Shown in pieces: positions 63,392-64,000 of a stretch of 64,000 nucleotides of DNA (position 1 is its first letter; the number at the start of each line of letters is the position of its first letter). The DNA comes from Chitinophaga qingshengii. GTDB lineage: Bacteria; Bacteroidota; Bacteroidia; Chitinophagales; Chitinophagaceae. The stretch spans positions 186,001 through 250,000 of the forward strand of contig NZ_JACVFC010000003.1 of NCBI RefSeq assembly GCF_014529935.1, written 5' to 3'. The notes under the pieces are model-generated. The model saw nothing but the letters and a program-made list of their open reading frames with translations. It had not been told where the DNA came from and did not search any database. The position numbers and the translations under genes were made by a program.

Positions 63392-64000
63392 ATGCCTAAG
63401 CACTCCGAGTACGAAAAAATGCCCAAAAACCTGAAGGGCCTTCACCTGTCAGAGAAAGCGATGCAAGACCTGAATAAATTAAAATGGGTGGTGACGGAGA
63501 AAATACACGGCGCCAATTTCAGCTTCGTTTACGAAGATCATCAACTGCTATACGCCAAAAGGAAGGACTACCTGCAATGGACCGACGATTTTTTCGGCTT
63601 CCAGGCCGTAGTAGCCGATATGGAGGACAAGGTGGTTCGCCTGTTTGAACAGTTGATGCAGGACATGCCGGCGCAACGGTATATCCTGTATGGAGAGTTG
63701 TTCGGCGGCCGGTACCCGCACCCGGATGTGGCCCCGATAGATTATGTACAGGCAATTCAGACGGGCGTGTATTACAGTCCGGATATACGTTTCTGTGCTT
63801 TTGACCTCGCGGTGGAAAACGCCGTTGGCGAAAAACGTTATATCGACTACGACACGGCAGTAGCCTATTTTGAACGCTTTGATATCTTCTACGCGAAAAT
63901 ATTATTCGCCGGTAAATGGAACGAGGCGCTGAACTTTGATACCCGGATCAATTCCGCCATCCCCGCGCAGCTCAACCTGCCGGACATCGGTTCCAACCTG
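63392..64000 (+). CDS. RNA ligase (Rnl2-like nucleotidyltransferase), 3' end beyond window
   Basis: The ATG at 63392 is followed by 203 open codons to the window edge, so the C-terminus is missing. Motif I is TEKIHGANF, with the AMP-accepting Lys37 and conserved Gly. Motif III-like YGELFGG and motif IIIa-like FCAFDLAV follow at normal distances, with more acidic residues beyond. This is the covalent nucleotidyltransferase fold of RNA ligases (the Rnl2/REL group). Family members seal nicks in RNA, for repair after nuclease damage. The substrate in this host is unknown. It is independent of the MarR gene by a 54-bp gap. Confidence 0.85.
   Translation, partial: MPKHSEYEKMPKNLKGLHLSEKAMQDLNKLKWVVTEKIHGANFSFVYEDHQLLYAKRKDYLQWTDDFFGFQAVVADMEDKVVRLFEQLMQDMPAQRYILYGELFGGRYPHPDVAPIDYVQAIQTGVYYSPDIRFCAFDLAVENAVGEKRYIDYDTAVAYFERFDIFYAKILFAGKWNEALNFDTRINSAIPAQLNLPDIGSNL

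Overview
The window is chromosomal DNA of a Bacteroidota bacterium, most likely a Chitinophaga-like member of the Chitinophagaceae. The evidence is two SusC/SusD loci each run by an ECF sigma factor and a FecR-type anti-sigma factor, T9SS type A sorting domains, SprB repeats, a TANFOR-type protein, promoters of the TTG / TAnnTTTG type and almost no Shine-Dalgarno sequences. No rRNA, tRNA, CRISPR array or insertion sequence was seen. Genes are densely packed and no gene-free stretch reaches 300 bases.

Positions 1-1746 carry a partial SUKH (SMI1/KNR4-like) gene, a DUF4240 gene and an unknown gene that looks frameshifted near its end. This is an AT-rich, immunity-like flank. Positions 2037-23739 form one nine-gene operon with gaps of at most 39 bp. 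It encodes a 1555-residue secreted protein, an FN3-repeat protein, a small RHS-like exported protein, a SprB-repeat/T9SS adhesin, a PKD lipoprotein, an outer-membrane barrel, a TANFOR/coiled-coil protein, a 1210-residue Sec-exported protein ending in a HINT autoprotease and a PD-(D/E)xK nuclease-like tip, and a beta-propeller protein that is probably the immunity partner. I read this as a dedicated surface platform that displays or exports a polymorphic toxin. I do not recognise it as a described system, and it is the main candidate for something new here.

Positions 23818-36597 hold a polysaccharide utilisation locus: GH30 plus an SDR on the minus strand, then ECF sigma, FecR, SusC, SusD and a GH16/CBM6 enzyme on the plus strand. 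Beta-1,3/1,6-glucan (laminarin or fungal glucan) is the likely substrate. Positions 36653-38529 hold an AraC regulator and an SDR. Positions 38801-52094 hold a second sigma/anti-sigma/SusC/SusD operon, followed by tandem purple-acid-phosphatase-like enzymes, a diheme peroxidase and a TIM-barrel-like protein. It is probably a phosphate-ester acquisition locus.

Positions 52321-59137 are a grasp-with-spasm RiPP cluster. It has five precursor peptides of two types in the order A-B-B-A-B, an attenuator-like hairpin, an ATP-grasp ligase, an overlapping 59-codon ORF, a SPASM protein, a C39-peptidase ABC exporter and a HlyD adaptor. In two precursors the core is invariant while the leader has diverged. 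The remainder holds a YybH-like protein, an AraC regulator, a UvrA2-like ATPase divergent from a MarR regulator across a 13-bp-arm palindrome, and a partial RNA ligase at the window edge.
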